Below, piece by piece: positions 1 to 6,156 of a DNA stretch of 6,785 nt. This stretch comes from Hyphomicrobiaceae bacterium (lineage in GTDB: Bacteria > Pseudomonadota > Alphaproteobacteria > Rhizobiales > MH13). The first letter of the stretch is position 1. Every line of letters starts with the position of its first letter. The stretch is taken from assembly GCA_020442235.1 (NCBI GenBank), contig JAGRKQ010000027.1, positions 1 through 6,785 on the forward strand. The letters are read 5' to 3'. The position numbers were made by a program, and so were the translations under genes. The notes under the pieces were generated by a model. That model worked only from the letters and a program-made list of their open reading frames with translations, was not told where the DNA came from and ran no database searches.

Positions 1-735
1 GATCCGGGCGATGCCGGTTCCGGTAAGGCCCGAAACGCTGGTGAGGACCCCGAGCGGTTTTCCGGAAGCGGTGAGTTCCAGAGGGCCCTCGCCCAGCGGC
101 GCACCGGCCAGCGCGGTCACGGGGCGGCGGCGGGCCTGCGCCAGATGCTTCATCCGTGACACGACCTCCTGGCCGATATAGCAGCCCTTGGTGAAGGAGA
201 CGCCGTGTGTGAGGTCCATGGCGATGTCGTGCGGAAAAACCTCCGCACTGTTAAAATCGCAGGGCGCTTCCAGAAGCCCCGCCGCGATGCGCTGGGCATC
301 GTAATGCACCTCGGAGCCGATCCGGTCATGGGCGGCAAGCCGGTCCTGCGGGGCGTAGCCGCGCCGGCAGAATCCGGCAAGGCGCGGGTCGGGAACGAGG
401 GCGACGCCTTCGATCGCACCGTCTCCGAAACTGGCGACGGGCACCAGCGTCTCTTCCGGCGTGATCTCGACCTTTGCCCGCAACCGATAGATCTGGAGAC
501 GTTTCAGGAGCGCCTCGCTGTCGCGGCAGGCGACATCGAGAAGGAAGCCGTCCGCATCGCGATGGACGATCATCGTGGCGATGATCTTGCCCTGCGGCGT
601 CAGGAGCGCGGCATAGCCGGCCTTGTCCGGCGTCACGTCATCGAGATCGCGGGTGAGGAGGTTGTCGAGAAAGCCAGGAGCGTCCGGACCGGTGACCCGG
701 AGGATCCCGCGGCGTTCCAGTGCGCAAAGAAGCAT
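1..735 (-). CDS. ygfZ: Folate-binding protein YgfZ (CAF17/GcvT-like), 3' end cut off by the window
   Basis: Translating the minus strand from the ATG at 735 gives 245 open codons running off the left edge, so the C-terminus is missing. The diagnostic signature KGCYIGQE lies at residues 183-190, with Cys185 as the conserved family cysteine. The N-terminus (MLLCALERRGILRVTGPDAP, then LLTRDL) is the usual start of this GcvT-fold family. Members bind tetrahydrofolate and help maintain or repair certain Fe-S enzymes; in E. coli this supports MiaB-dependent tRNA modification. They are cytoplasmic in bacteria, and CAF17/IBA57 are the mitochondrial relatives. An AGTAGG sequence sits 7 nt before the ATG and overlaps the stop region of the preceding Nudix gene, which supports this start and translational coupling. 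Alphaproteobacterial members are typically about 280 residues, so roughly 35 are probably missing. The family call is firm; the client enzyme here is unknown. Confidence 0.93.
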   Translation of the reverse strand, partial: MLLCALERRGILRVTGPDAPGFLDNLLTRDLDDVTPDKAGYAALLTPQGKIIATMIVHRDADGFLLDVACRDSEALLKRLQIYRLRAKVEITPEETLVPVASFGDGAIEGVALVPDPRLAGFCRRGYAPQDRLAAHDRIGSEVHYDAQRIAAGLLEAPCDFNSAEVFPHDIAMDLTHGVSFTKGCYIGQEVVSRMKHLAQARRRPVTALAGAPLGEGPLELTASGKPLGVLTSVSGLTGTGIARI

Positions 736-743
736 CGGTGGAC

Positions 744-1196
744 CTACTTTCCCCGGAAACCGGCGGTATGAACCCTGCGGCGCAGATAGGTCGCGGGGCT
801 GCACCCCGCAAGGTGAGCGGGCCGCCTGAAAGCATGAAGAAAAGCCATGCCGATGGCCTCTTCCAGTCCCTCGGTGCGTTTCAGGTCGCAAAGATGCGGG
901 AAGGCGAAAAACCTTGCCGCACAGGCATCGTCGCCCGCTCGGGGGGCGCCAAAGGCGGACCAGCCGCTGTGAACGGCGATGTCATAAGGCGCGCTGCGCG
1001 GCCGGAACAGAAAGACGCGTTGCAGGCCAGCCGCACAAAGCCCGGTTTCTTCGTCAAGCTCGCGCCTTGCGGCCTCAAAGGCCGTTTCGCCGGGCTCGAT
1101 CCGGCCGCCGGGTAGGCTCCACAGACCCTCCGGTCTCAGCACGAGAAGAATGCTCCCGCCCCGGAACAGGGCGACGGAAGCGGCTTTGCGGCGCAT
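744..1196 (-). CDS. Nudix hydrolase, 150 aa
   Basis: A complete Nudix box GX5EX7REUXEEXGU is present at residues 31-53: Gly31, Glu37, Arg45, Glu46, Glu49, Glu50 and Gly52 all match. It follows the standard lead-in ([15 protein letters not shown], then [12 protein letters not shown]). The glutamates of REXXEE would bind Mg2+ for hydrolysis of a nucleoside diphosphate linked to another moiety. The substrate cannot be read from the box. The rest of the protein ([20 protein letters not shown], ending in an Arg-rich tail) carries no subclass marker I recognise, so I do not call it MutT, NudC or an ADP-ribose pyrophosphatase. The ATG lies 9 nt after the stop of the upstream gene, without a strong Shine-Dalgarno. 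The stop is 8 nt before ygfZ. This is the middle gene of a likely three-gene operon; pairing with ygfZ suggests house-cleaning or cofactor maintenance, which is inference only. Confidence 0.93.
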   Translation of the reverse strand: MRRKAASVALFRGGSILLVLRPEGLWSLPGGRIEPGETAFEAARRELDEETGLCAAGLQRVFLFRPRSAPYDIAVHSGWSAFGAPRAGDDACAARFFAFPHLCDLKRTEGLEEAIGMAFLHAFRRPAHLAGCSPATYLRRRVHTAGFRGK

Positions 1197-1205
1197 TGCG
1201 CAGGA

Positions 1206-1757
1206 TCAGGAAAACAGGGCGTCGACGGTGTTCTGCGCCGCCGCCGCGGCCACCGTGGCGCTGTCGGCCTCGGGCATGTCGAGGCCGTGGATCAGGCCGG
1301 AAACACGGTCGATGGAGGGCCGGATGCGCGCCGAAAGCAGCGTCGTCAGCTCGAACATCATGGCCGGATCGAGTGCGTCGCCCGGTTGCACGCCGGCCAG
1401 CATCGCCTGCGCGTCGAGAATCATGTCGTCGATTTCGCCCTTGAGGGCGTTGAAAGCGTCCCGGATTTGCGGCGATGTCGCCTCGAAGGCGGCAATGGCA
1501 AGATCGCGCTCGGAAAAGACGGAGCGGGCGAAGTGTTCCTGATAGCTTGCCGGCTCCCAGGCCATGCAGTCCTCGATGACGTCCGGCATTTCCGGAACCA
1601 TCTCGATCAGCATGATGATCTCATTGTAATGATTGAGATAATCGGTGGCGAGGCCGGTCGTCGGATTGATGTTGGCCGCTTCCAGAACGCCGTCGGCAAA
1701 CGCGGCAAGGCCTGCCACGCTCTTCTCCATCGTCATGTCGTCGGCAAGGTTGCTCAT
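1206..1757 (-). CDS. Conserved-looking hypothetical protein, 183 aa, all-helical
   Basis: This gene encodes a 183-residue soluble protein with no signal peptide and no membrane segment. It is acidic and Met/Ala-rich and appears almost entirely helical. Its N-terminal half contains a distinctive stretch (ANINPTTGLATDYLNHYNE, then a Met/Ile-rich helix and a Trp-Glu-Pro turn). It ends in an Ala-rich helix (ATVAAAAAQNTVDALFS). I have a general impression of similar uncharacterised rhizobial proteins but recognise no named domain. I chose the ATG at 1757; an in-frame TTG at 1778 would add seven residues (MRTDAGP), and neither has a convincing Shine-Dalgarno. It is the first gene of the tight minus-strand unit ahead of the Nudix and ygfZ genes, so it probably shares their promoter. 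Its function is not assigned. Confidence 0.8.
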   Translation of the reverse strand: MSNLADDMTMEKSVAGLAAFADGVLEAANINPTTGLATDYLNHYNEIIMLIEMVPEMPDVIEDCMAWEPASYQEHFARSVFSERDLAIAAFEATSPQIRDAFNALKGEIDDMILDAQAMLAGVQPGDALDPAMMFELTTLLSARIRPSIDRVSGLIHGLDMPEADSATVAAAAAQNTVDALFS

Positions 1758-1850
1758 GGGCCCGGCGTCTGTCCGCAAAATCCGTTGCAGGTTAGTCTTG
1801 GCCGGTTAACCGACCTTTTCCTTGAGAAAAAAACCTGGAGTAAGGGCAGG
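1758..1850. promoter_or_regulatory. Divergent intergenic region with a 10-bp palindrome
   Basis: These 93 bases separate the start of the minus-strand operon from the start of the plus-strand SRAP gene, so both promoters should lie here or just inside the genes. A perfect palindrome CGGTTAACCG occupies 1803-1812 near the middle and could be a shared operator, though a 10-bp palindrome is weak evidence alone. An A-rich tract (1827-1833) and GGAG (1837-1840) precede the SRAP ATG, the latter 10 nt away and a fair ribosome binding site. I could not identify a convincing -35/-10 pair on either strand. Confidence 0.4.
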
Positions 1851-2561
1851 ATGTGCGGCCGTTTCGCCCTGGCGTTGAAAAGAAAGGCTTTGGAGGCTCT
1901 TTTGGGAGCGCCTTTGGAGGGTCCGTTCGAGGCGCGTTACAACATCGCTCCGGCGAGTCCGGTTCTGGCTTTCGGCAGAAGCGACGGGCCGGCCGGTTTC
2001 CTGCATGCGCGCTGGGGGCTTTGGCCATCCTGGGTGCGCGACCCGGCGAATTTCACCCAGATCATCAATGCCCGCATCGAGACGGTTCTGGAAAAACCGT
2101 CCTTCCGTTCGGCGGTCCGCCACCGCCGCTGGCTCGTGCCGGCGAGCGGCTTTTTTGAATGGAAACGCGATCAGAAATCGCCCCAGCCCTGGTTTGCCAG
2201 CCCGGCTTCAGGCGAACCGGTTGCCCTTGCCGCCCTGGGCGAAACCTGGACCGGCCCGGATGGCGAGTGCGTCGATACGCTTGCCCTGATGACCCAGCCG
2301 GCCGTGGGCGCCCTTGCCGAAATCCACCACCGCCAGCCGGTAGCGGTGCGTCCTGAGGATTTTGCCGCGTGGCTGGATACAGGATCCGTCCCGGCGGAAA
2401 AGGCGCTCGATCTCCTCAGCCAACCCGACCCCTTGTTCTGGCAGGCCCACCCGGTGAGCCGTGCGGTCAACGGCGCCGGAAACGATCATCCGGGTCTCAC
2501 CGAGGCGGTTGAGGACGATGCGGCGCTCCCGCCCCCGGTCTCCCAGCTTTCGCTGTTTTGA
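1851..2561 (+). CDS. SRAP domain protein (YedK/HMCES family), abasic-site DNA-protein crosslinker, 236 aa
   Basis: The protein begins MCGRFAL, so removal of Met1 exposes the catalytic Cys2, which in this family forms a covalent thiazolidine with an abasic site in single-stranded DNA. Other active-site positions are present: YNIAPAS (residues 30-36) with Asn31, IINARIET with Asn73, VPASGFFEWK with Glu103, and IHHRQP with His159 as the probable catalytic histidine. The ARWGLWPSW segment (53-61) is the family's aromatic DNA-facing region. The usual Met of H-x-R-M-P is Gln here. Length is about normal for bacterial members, and the C-terminus ends in a short Leu/Phe tail (SQLSLF). The start is fixed by the need for Cys at position 2; upstream open frame continues to 1287 but lies antisense to the neighbouring operon and is not real coding sequence. 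The expected role is shielding abasic sites at replication forks. The gene stands alone, with no SOS-type LexA box that I can see. Confidence 0.95.
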   Translation: MCGRFALALKRKALEALLGAPLEGPFEARYNIAPASPVLAFGRSDGPAGFLHARWGLWPSWVRDPANFTQIINARIETVLEKPSFRSAVRHRRWLVPASGFFEWKRDQKSPQPWFASPASGEPVALAALGETWTGPDGECVDTLALMTQPAVGALAEIHHRQPVAVRPEDFAAWLDTGSVPAEKALDLLSQPDPLFWQAHPVSRAVNGAGNDHPGLTEAVEDDAALPPPVSQLSLF

Positions 2562-2563
2562 TG

Positions 2564-3991
2564 TCAGTCCGGCAGGACGCGGCCCGGATTGAGGATGCCT
2601 TGCGGGTCGAAGGTCGCCTTGAGGCTGCGCATGAGATCCAGCGAGACGCCATCCTTGACGTCGGCCATCAGCGGGCGCTTCAGCCGGCCGATGCCGTGCT
2701 CGGCGGAGATCGAGCCGCCGAAATCCTGCACGATGGCGTGGACGCGGGCATTCATGGCGTCCCAGAGCGCAAGATAATCCGCCTTGTCGGCGCCAAGCGG
2801 CTGGGACACGTTGAAATGGATGTTGCCATCGCCGAGATGGCCGAAGGGCACGGGCCGGCAACCCGGCACCATGTCGAGCACCGCCTTCGTCGCCACGTCG
2901 AGGAAATCCGGCACTCTTGCCACCGGCACGGAAACATCGTGTTTGATCGAGCCGCCCTCGTGGCGCTGCACCTCGCTCATGCCGTGCCGCATCGCCCAGA
3001 AGGCGCGTGCCTGGGTCTCGCTGGCGGCCAGCGCGCCATCGCTGACAAGACCCGCCTCCATCGCCTCTTCCAGAAGCGCCTCGAAGGCGCTTTCGGCGGC
3101 GCTCGTGTCGGTGCCGGCCGACCATTCCATCAGCACATACCAGGGCGAGGGCGTCTCCAGCGGATCGCGGGCGCCGGGAAGATGGCTGAGGCAGAATTCG
3201 ACGCCGATGCGCGGCATGATCTCGAAGCCGGTGAGCTGCGGCCCGGCGGCGGCGCGCGCGCGGTTGAAGAGCGCCAGAGCCTCGTGCGGCGTCGGCACGG
3301 CAAGGAAGGCGGCAAGCCGCTCGGCCGGGCGGGGGAAGAGTTTCAGGACCGCCGCGGTGATGATGCCGAGCGTGCCCTCCGATCCCAGGAAGAGCTGCTT
3401 CAGATCGTAGCCGGTGTTGTCCTTGCGCAGGCTTGAAAGCCCCGACCAGATGCGTCCGTCCGCCAGCACCACCTCAAGCCCGAGCACGAGGTCGCGTGCA
3501 TTGCCATAGGCAAGGACGGCGGTGCCGCCGGCATTGGTGGAAAGATTGCCGCCGATGGTGCACGAGCCTTCCGAGCCGAGCGACAGCGGGAACAGGCGGT
3601 CGACACTCTCGGCCGCTTCCTGCGCGCCCTGCAACGTCAGCCCGGCCTCCACCGTCAGCGTGTTGCCTTCGCCATCGACGCCGCGCACCCTGTTCATGCG
3701 GGTCAGCGAGAGCACGAATTCGCGGCCCGTTCCGTCCGGGATCTGGCCGCCGACAAGGCCGGTATTGCCGCCCTGCGGTACGATGGGAACGCCATGCTCG
3801 CTGGCGACCTTCATGATGGCGCTGACCGCTTCGGTGCTCTGCGGCAGGAGCACGCCCGGCGTCGTGCCTTGATAGAGGTCGCGCCATTCGCGCAGGAACG
3901 GGGCGGTGTCCTCTGGGGCGGTCTTGAGTCCGCCGGGGCCGAGAAGGGCAGAAAAGGCCGCCAGCGCGGCTTGAGTTGTGTCTGTCGTCAT
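2564..3991 (-). CDS. FAD-linked oxidase, D-2-hydroxyglutarate/D-lactate dehydrogenase family, 475 aa
   Basis: This is a full-length member of the VAO-type flavoprotein family (GlcD/Dld2/D2HGDH). The N-terminal FAD-binding domain (about 40-220) has the pyrophosphate loop VPQGGNTGLVGG (71-82), then LSTNAGG (150-156), YGNARDLVLG (162-171) and DNTGYDLKQLFLGSEGTLGI (191-210). The C-terminal substrate domain (about 225-475) carries the metal-site pattern GHLGDGNIHFN, with His385, His392 and Asn394, followed by EHGIGR with Glu431 and His432. Arg335, Ser339 and Lys350 keep the spacing of the substrate-binding Arg/Thr/Lys of human D2HGDH. The likely reaction is oxidation of a D-2-hydroxyacid to the 2-oxoacid, passing electrons through FAD to an electron-transfer flavoprotein or quinone. 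D-2-hydroxyglutarate is my preferred substrate; D-lactate or another hydroxyacid is possible. No GlcE/GlcF partners are adjacent. Its stop is 2 bp from that of the convergent SRAP gene. The Shine-Dalgarno is weak, and a hairpin lies just upstream. Confidence 0.93.
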   Translation of the reverse strand: MTTDTTQAALAAFSALLGPGGLKTAPEDTAPFLREWRDLYQGTTPGVLLPQSTEAVSAIMKVASEHGVPIVPQGGNTGLVGGQIPDGTGREFVLSLTRMNRVRGVDGEGNTLTVEAGLTLQGAQEAAESVDRLFPLSLGSEGSCTIGGNLSTNAGGTAVLAYGNARDLVLGLEVVLADGRIWSGLSSLRKDNTGYDLKQLFLGSEGTLGIITAAVLKLFPRPAERLAAFLAVPTPHEALALFNRARAAAGPQLTGFEIMPRIGVEFCLSHLPGARDPLETPSPWYVLMEWSAGTDTSAAESAFEALLEEAMEAGLVSDGALAASETQARAFWAMRHGMSEVQRHEGGSIKHDVSVPVARVPDFLDVATKAVLDMVPGCRPVPFGHLGDGNIHFNVSQPLGADKADYLALWDAMNARVHAIVQDFGGSISAEHGIGRLKRPLMADVKDGVSLDLMRSLKATFDPQGILNPGRVLPD

Positions 3992-4009
3992 GGCGCCAGA
4001 CTATCCACC

Positions 4010-4026
4010 CTTGCGCCGCCCGCAAG
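4010..4026 (-). promoter_or_regulatory. Inverted repeat in the 76-nt gap upstream of the FAD oxidase
   Basis: CTTGCG (4010-4015) and CGCAAG (4021-4026) form a perfect 6-bp stem around a 5-nt GC loop, starting 19 nt before the oxidase start codon and 40 nt past the toxin stop. There is no T-tract after the hairpin on either strand, so it is not a standard intrinsic terminator. It could be an operator or 5'-leader hairpin for the oxidase, a weak 3' structure for the toxin message, or chance in GC-rich DNA. No clear -35/-10 pair is visible in the gap. Confidence 0.35.
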
Positions 4027-4067
4027 CCGGCCACAAGGCACAATCCGCGCGAAAATACGTCCCGGAA

Positions 4068-5636
4068 CTATCGCGCCGCCAAGGTCGTGTTCTGAAGATT
4101 GGGCGCGTCGAATGTCGCTGAGGCTTGGTTTTCGAACTGCGTCGGGAACTGATCGACCAGTTCCCCGGCCTCATTGCGGACCGTCGTCACGATGGAGATG
4201 GTATCCGGCCGCGGGCTTCCTTCCGGATATTTAAGGCTCCATTCCACGTCGACGCTGTAGCCGGGATTGTTCTCGACAATATCGGCCCAGGCGATTTCCA
4301 GATCCCGATAAGCGCCATTGTTGAATTCGGCGTTCTGCGGGAAGAGATTGTGAGCCCTGCCTTCGCGGCTCTGGTTGTTTACGAAGCGAAAGGCCACGAT
4401 GTGCCCGCCGTTATCGGTCTGTTCGCCACGGTTGCCGACACGGCTTTGAAGCTTCTTCTCACTTTTTGGCTTGCCCAAGCCGCTTGCATCGTGGGTGATG
4501 GTGGCCTGTACAGCGACCGTGCGCCCTTCATCATCGACATACCAGGTCGCCTGATTGGGGCCGGCAACGTTTCCGACCCTGTCAGGGTGGGTGAAGCTCG
4601 CCGTCTCGGTCCGTTTGGCCGCAGCGATGGCATCGTCCATGCCGGCTGGTCGTTGTCCTTCGGGCTGGAACGGCCCTTTGTGCGTGTCGGCCAGATCATC
4701 CGCGACGTCCGCAACGTCATCGCCGGCCGCCGCCGCATCGTCGGCCACTTCAACAACGTCCTCTGCAACGTCGGCGACGTCATCGGCCGCTGCGGCAATG
4801 TCATCGGCTGCGGCAGCCGCATCGTCGGTCAGCGCGGCGAGGTCATCGGCGAGACCCGCAACATCATCGGCCAGGGCGGCAAGGTCATCGGCATGCGATG
4901 CGACTTCGGCAATGTCGTCGAGATTGGCAGCAATGAGACGACCGGCATGTGCAACGTCATCCAGTTTGCCAAGTTTGCCGAGCTTGCCCAATGGATCGAG
5001 AAACATGGCAAGGCCAACACCCAGGGCTTCGCCATAGTGCCCTTCCCCCAAGGGCGATGTCACAGGTTCGGCAACGGCCTGGACGGTCGCGACAGGGTGC
5101 GTCACGACGGCAACGGCCGTATCGATCACGGTATCTGTTGAGGCATCGGCCCGGTCGCTGTCGGGAAGCCAACGGGGAACGTTGGTCTCGTTGCCGGTGA
5201 TGAACTCTGCGGCATCCTCGTAAAGCTCGAAAGGCGCTCCGAGAGAAGAATCATAAACATAAATTGCAGCGTCCTTGGCAAAGACGGCCGTGTCGACCAC
5301 CTCATCGACAACGGTGGTAAAGGCCCCCGTCACGAAACCCCAGGCATGGTCTGCAAGAGAAAGGGACTCATCGCCCTTGTCGTCATCCCGATCATTGTCG
5401 TTATGCGCGTTGTCGTTATCGGCACCCGAGTTGCTCTCTTGCCGGGGCTCATGCTGATCCTGCGCGGGCTGATCGACAGAGCCCTGCGTTCCATAATTGA
5501 CCGGTGCCGGCGGAGGCGGTGGGGGAGAGGGCGGAGGCGTGTTGTCGGCTTCTTCCTGAAAGGAAGGCGGTGCATAGGATTGAACGGACCCGCCGCCAAA
5601 GCCTGCCGAGAAGTCTACAGCCACAACAACCCCCAT
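4068..5636 (-). CDS. Modular (polymorphic-type) toxin with C-terminal DNA/RNA non-specific endonuclease domain, 522 aa
   Basis: Four regions are visible. Residues 1-96 are a low-complexity leader: Gly-rich start, a proline run (34-45), then an Asp/Asn/Glu-rich stretch, with no signal peptide. Residues 97-225 are helical and resemble pre-toxin segments (WGFVTGAFTTVVDEV, HPVATVQAV, GHYGEALGVGLA, then Gly-Lys-Leu triplets). Residues 226-317 are DD-starting 7-residue repeats. Residues of about 345-495 match the Endonuclease_NS_2 (PF13930) pattern of YeeF-type DNases: TDNGGHIVAFRF with probable catalytic His412, NLFPQNAEFNNGAYRDLE (430-447) with the conserved Asn residues, Trp450, and RPDTISI near the end. 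The inferred activity is metal-dependent cleavage of nucleic acid in competing cells. The gene lies 56 nt downstream of a YezG-like immunity gene on the same strand. No LXG, PAAR, Rhs, VgrG or haemagglutinin delivery domain is recognisable. The ATG at 5636 has no good Shine-Dalgarno. The nuclease fold is confident; secretion and target are inference. Confidence 0.85.
   Translation of the reverse strand: MGVVVAVDFSAGFGGGSVQSYAPPSFQEEADNTPPPSPPPPPPAPVNYGTQGSVDQPAQDQHEPRQESNSGADNDNAHNDNDRDDDKGDESLSLADHAWGFVTGAFTTVVDEVVDTAVFAKDAAIYVYDSSLGAPFELYEDAAEFITGNETNVPRWLPDSDRADASTDTVIDTAVAVVTHPVATVQAVAEPVTSPLGEGHYGEALGVGLAMFLDPLGKLGKLGKLDDVAHAGRLIAANLDDIAEVASHADDLAALADDVAGLADDLAALTDDAAAAADDIAAAADDVADVAEDVVEVADDAAAAGDDVADVADDLADTHKGPFQPEGQRPAGMDDAIAAAKRTETASFTHPDRVGNVAGPNQATWYVDDEGRTVAVQATITHDASGLGKPKSEKKLQSRVGNRGEQTDNGGHIVAFRFVNNQSREGRAHNLFPQNAEFNNGAYRDLEIAWADIVENNPGYSVDVEWSLKYPEGSPRPDTISIVTTVRNEAGELVDQFPTQFENQASATFDAPNLQNTTLAAR
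4686..4889 (-). repeat. In-gene 21-bp repeats encoding about ten 7-residue DDxAxxA units
   Basis: Residues 250-317 of the toxin read as consecutive seven-residue units: DDLAALA, DDVAGLA, DDLAALT, DDAAAAA, DDIAAAA, DDVADVA, EDVVEVA, DDAAAAG, DDVADVA and a partial DDLAD. Two earlier units (DDVAHAG at 226 and DDIAEVA at 240) hold the same spacing but are set off by a three-residue stutter before 250. In DNA this is a degenerate 21-bp repeat built on GTCATCGGC and similar words in the plus orientation. A strict heptad of hydrophobic and acidic positions suggests a long amphipathic helix or coiled coil acting as a spacer ahead of the nuclease. Such tracts can expand or contract by slippage. Confidence 0.85.
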
Positions 5637-5672
5637 TGTTGAGGCAACACAATCACATAATTAACGTAACGT

Positions 5673-5691
5673 AAAGAAGCGCGTTGCGCGC
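5673..5691 (-). terminator. Terminator-like hairpin between immunity and toxin genes, with an adjacent AT-rich tract
   Basis: On the minus strand, 2 nt after the immunity stop codon, GCGCG-CAA-CGCGC forms a 5-bp GC stem with a 3-nt loop (5691-5679), followed by TTCTTT (5678-5673). This resembles a weak intrinsic terminator or attenuator. It is followed at once by AT-rich sequence (5651-5675) that stands out from the GC-rich surroundings and could hold a separate toxin promoter. I see no clean -35/-10 pair. The stem is short, so partial read-through is more likely than full termination. Confidence 0.4.
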
Positions 5692-5692
5692 C

Positions 5693-6109
5693 CTAGCGCG
5701 ATTTTATGCGCAAGGTTACCGGCTTCCAGCCCATGGTATCCGGCGTGACGACAAATCGGCTGACGTCCTCGAAGTCGAAACGCGCCTCAAGCGACATGCC
5801 ATCCCGGGCAAGTTCAAACAGTGCCGAAGAAAAAGGCTGGCCATCTTTTGCGGCAAGGGCAGCGCGCAAGGCTTCACACTGTTCAAACACCCTCTCCACA
5901 TTCGTCATGGTCAACGAACGGGGTTTGCCTTCTGCGTTGAAGGCGTAGGCAGAATAGGCTTTGGCCTGGGCGAGGCCGATCCCATAGCCGAGCGACACGG
6001 TTTCCCAGTCAAAACCGCTTGCATCAATGCTCTCGGCCATCAATCTGCCGATGGCATGAAGTGCTTCATTGGCCTTGCTGCGATCGGGCGTATCGTTGCG
6101 GCTTGTCAT
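5693..6109 (-). CDS. YezG-like (DUF600) immunity protein, 138 aa, partner of the downstream nuclease
   Basis: This is a small, soluble, acidic protein without signal peptide or membrane segment. Its layout follows the DUF600/YezG antitoxin family: an N-terminal helix ending in a Trp-containing segment (IDASGFDWETVSLGYGIG), a short beta region with AYSAYAFNAEGKP, a helix (VFEQCEALRAALAAKDGQPF), then FELARDGMSLEARFDFED, matching the family's Gly-centred beta hairpin and Tyr/Phe-Asp-Tyr/Phe-Glu-Asp motif. YezG is the immunity partner of the YeeF nuclease in Bacillus, and the gene just downstream here carries a YeeF-type nuclease domain, so each call supports the other. I chose the ATG at 6109 because it gives a family-typical length and because a candidate promoter and palindrome lie between it and the alternative ATG at 6172, which would add 21 residues. 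The family call rests on pattern resemblance by eye. Confidence 0.72.
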   Translation of the reverse strand: MTSRNDTPDRSKANEALHAIGRLMAESIDASGFDWETVSLGYGIGLAQAKAYSAYAFNAEGKPRSLTMTNVERVFEQCEALRAALAAKDGQPFSSALFELARDGMSLEARFDFEDVSRFVVTPDTMGWKPVTLRIKSR

Positions 6110-6142
6110 GGGCAATCCGGAATGGTGAGGCGTTCGTATCGG

Positions 6143-6156
6143 CTGCCATATGGCAG
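6143..6156. promoter_or_regulatory. Perfect 14-bp palindrome, possible operator
   Basis: CTGCCATATGGCAG is identical on both strands; one mismatch further out, the next pair (6141/6158) also matches. It covers the candidate -10 box of the immunity promoter and lies 34 nt before the chosen start codon, the right place for a dimeric repressor to block transcription. No regulator gene is present in the window, so the binding protein is unknown. If translation instead starts at 6172, the palindrome would be inside the coding sequence. Confidence 0.45.

Noticed and set aside
205..771. 188-codon plus-strand ORF opposite ygfZ
   Set aside because: The opposite strand encodes the intact YgfZ signature. 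This frame shows no known pattern and no good start context.
1287..1850. Upstream open extension of the SRAP frame (as part of a 424-codon ORF)
   Set aside because: It runs antisense through the 183-aa gene. Cys2 of the SRAP active site requires initiation at 1851.
2208..3125. 305-codon minus-strand ORF spanning the SRAP and oxidase genes
   Set aside because: It is Arg-rich and low-complexity, and it overlaps two well-supported genes in other frames.
2558..3436. 292-codon plus-strand ORF opposite the FAD oxidase
   Set aside because: It is His/Arg/Ala-rich shadow translation of the oxidase gene, with no family motif.
4125..5141. 338-codon plus-strand ORF opposite the toxin
   Set aside because: It is a mirror of the repeat-rich, GC-biased toxin gene. 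It has no recognisable domain or start signal, and the toxin strand carries clear family motifs.
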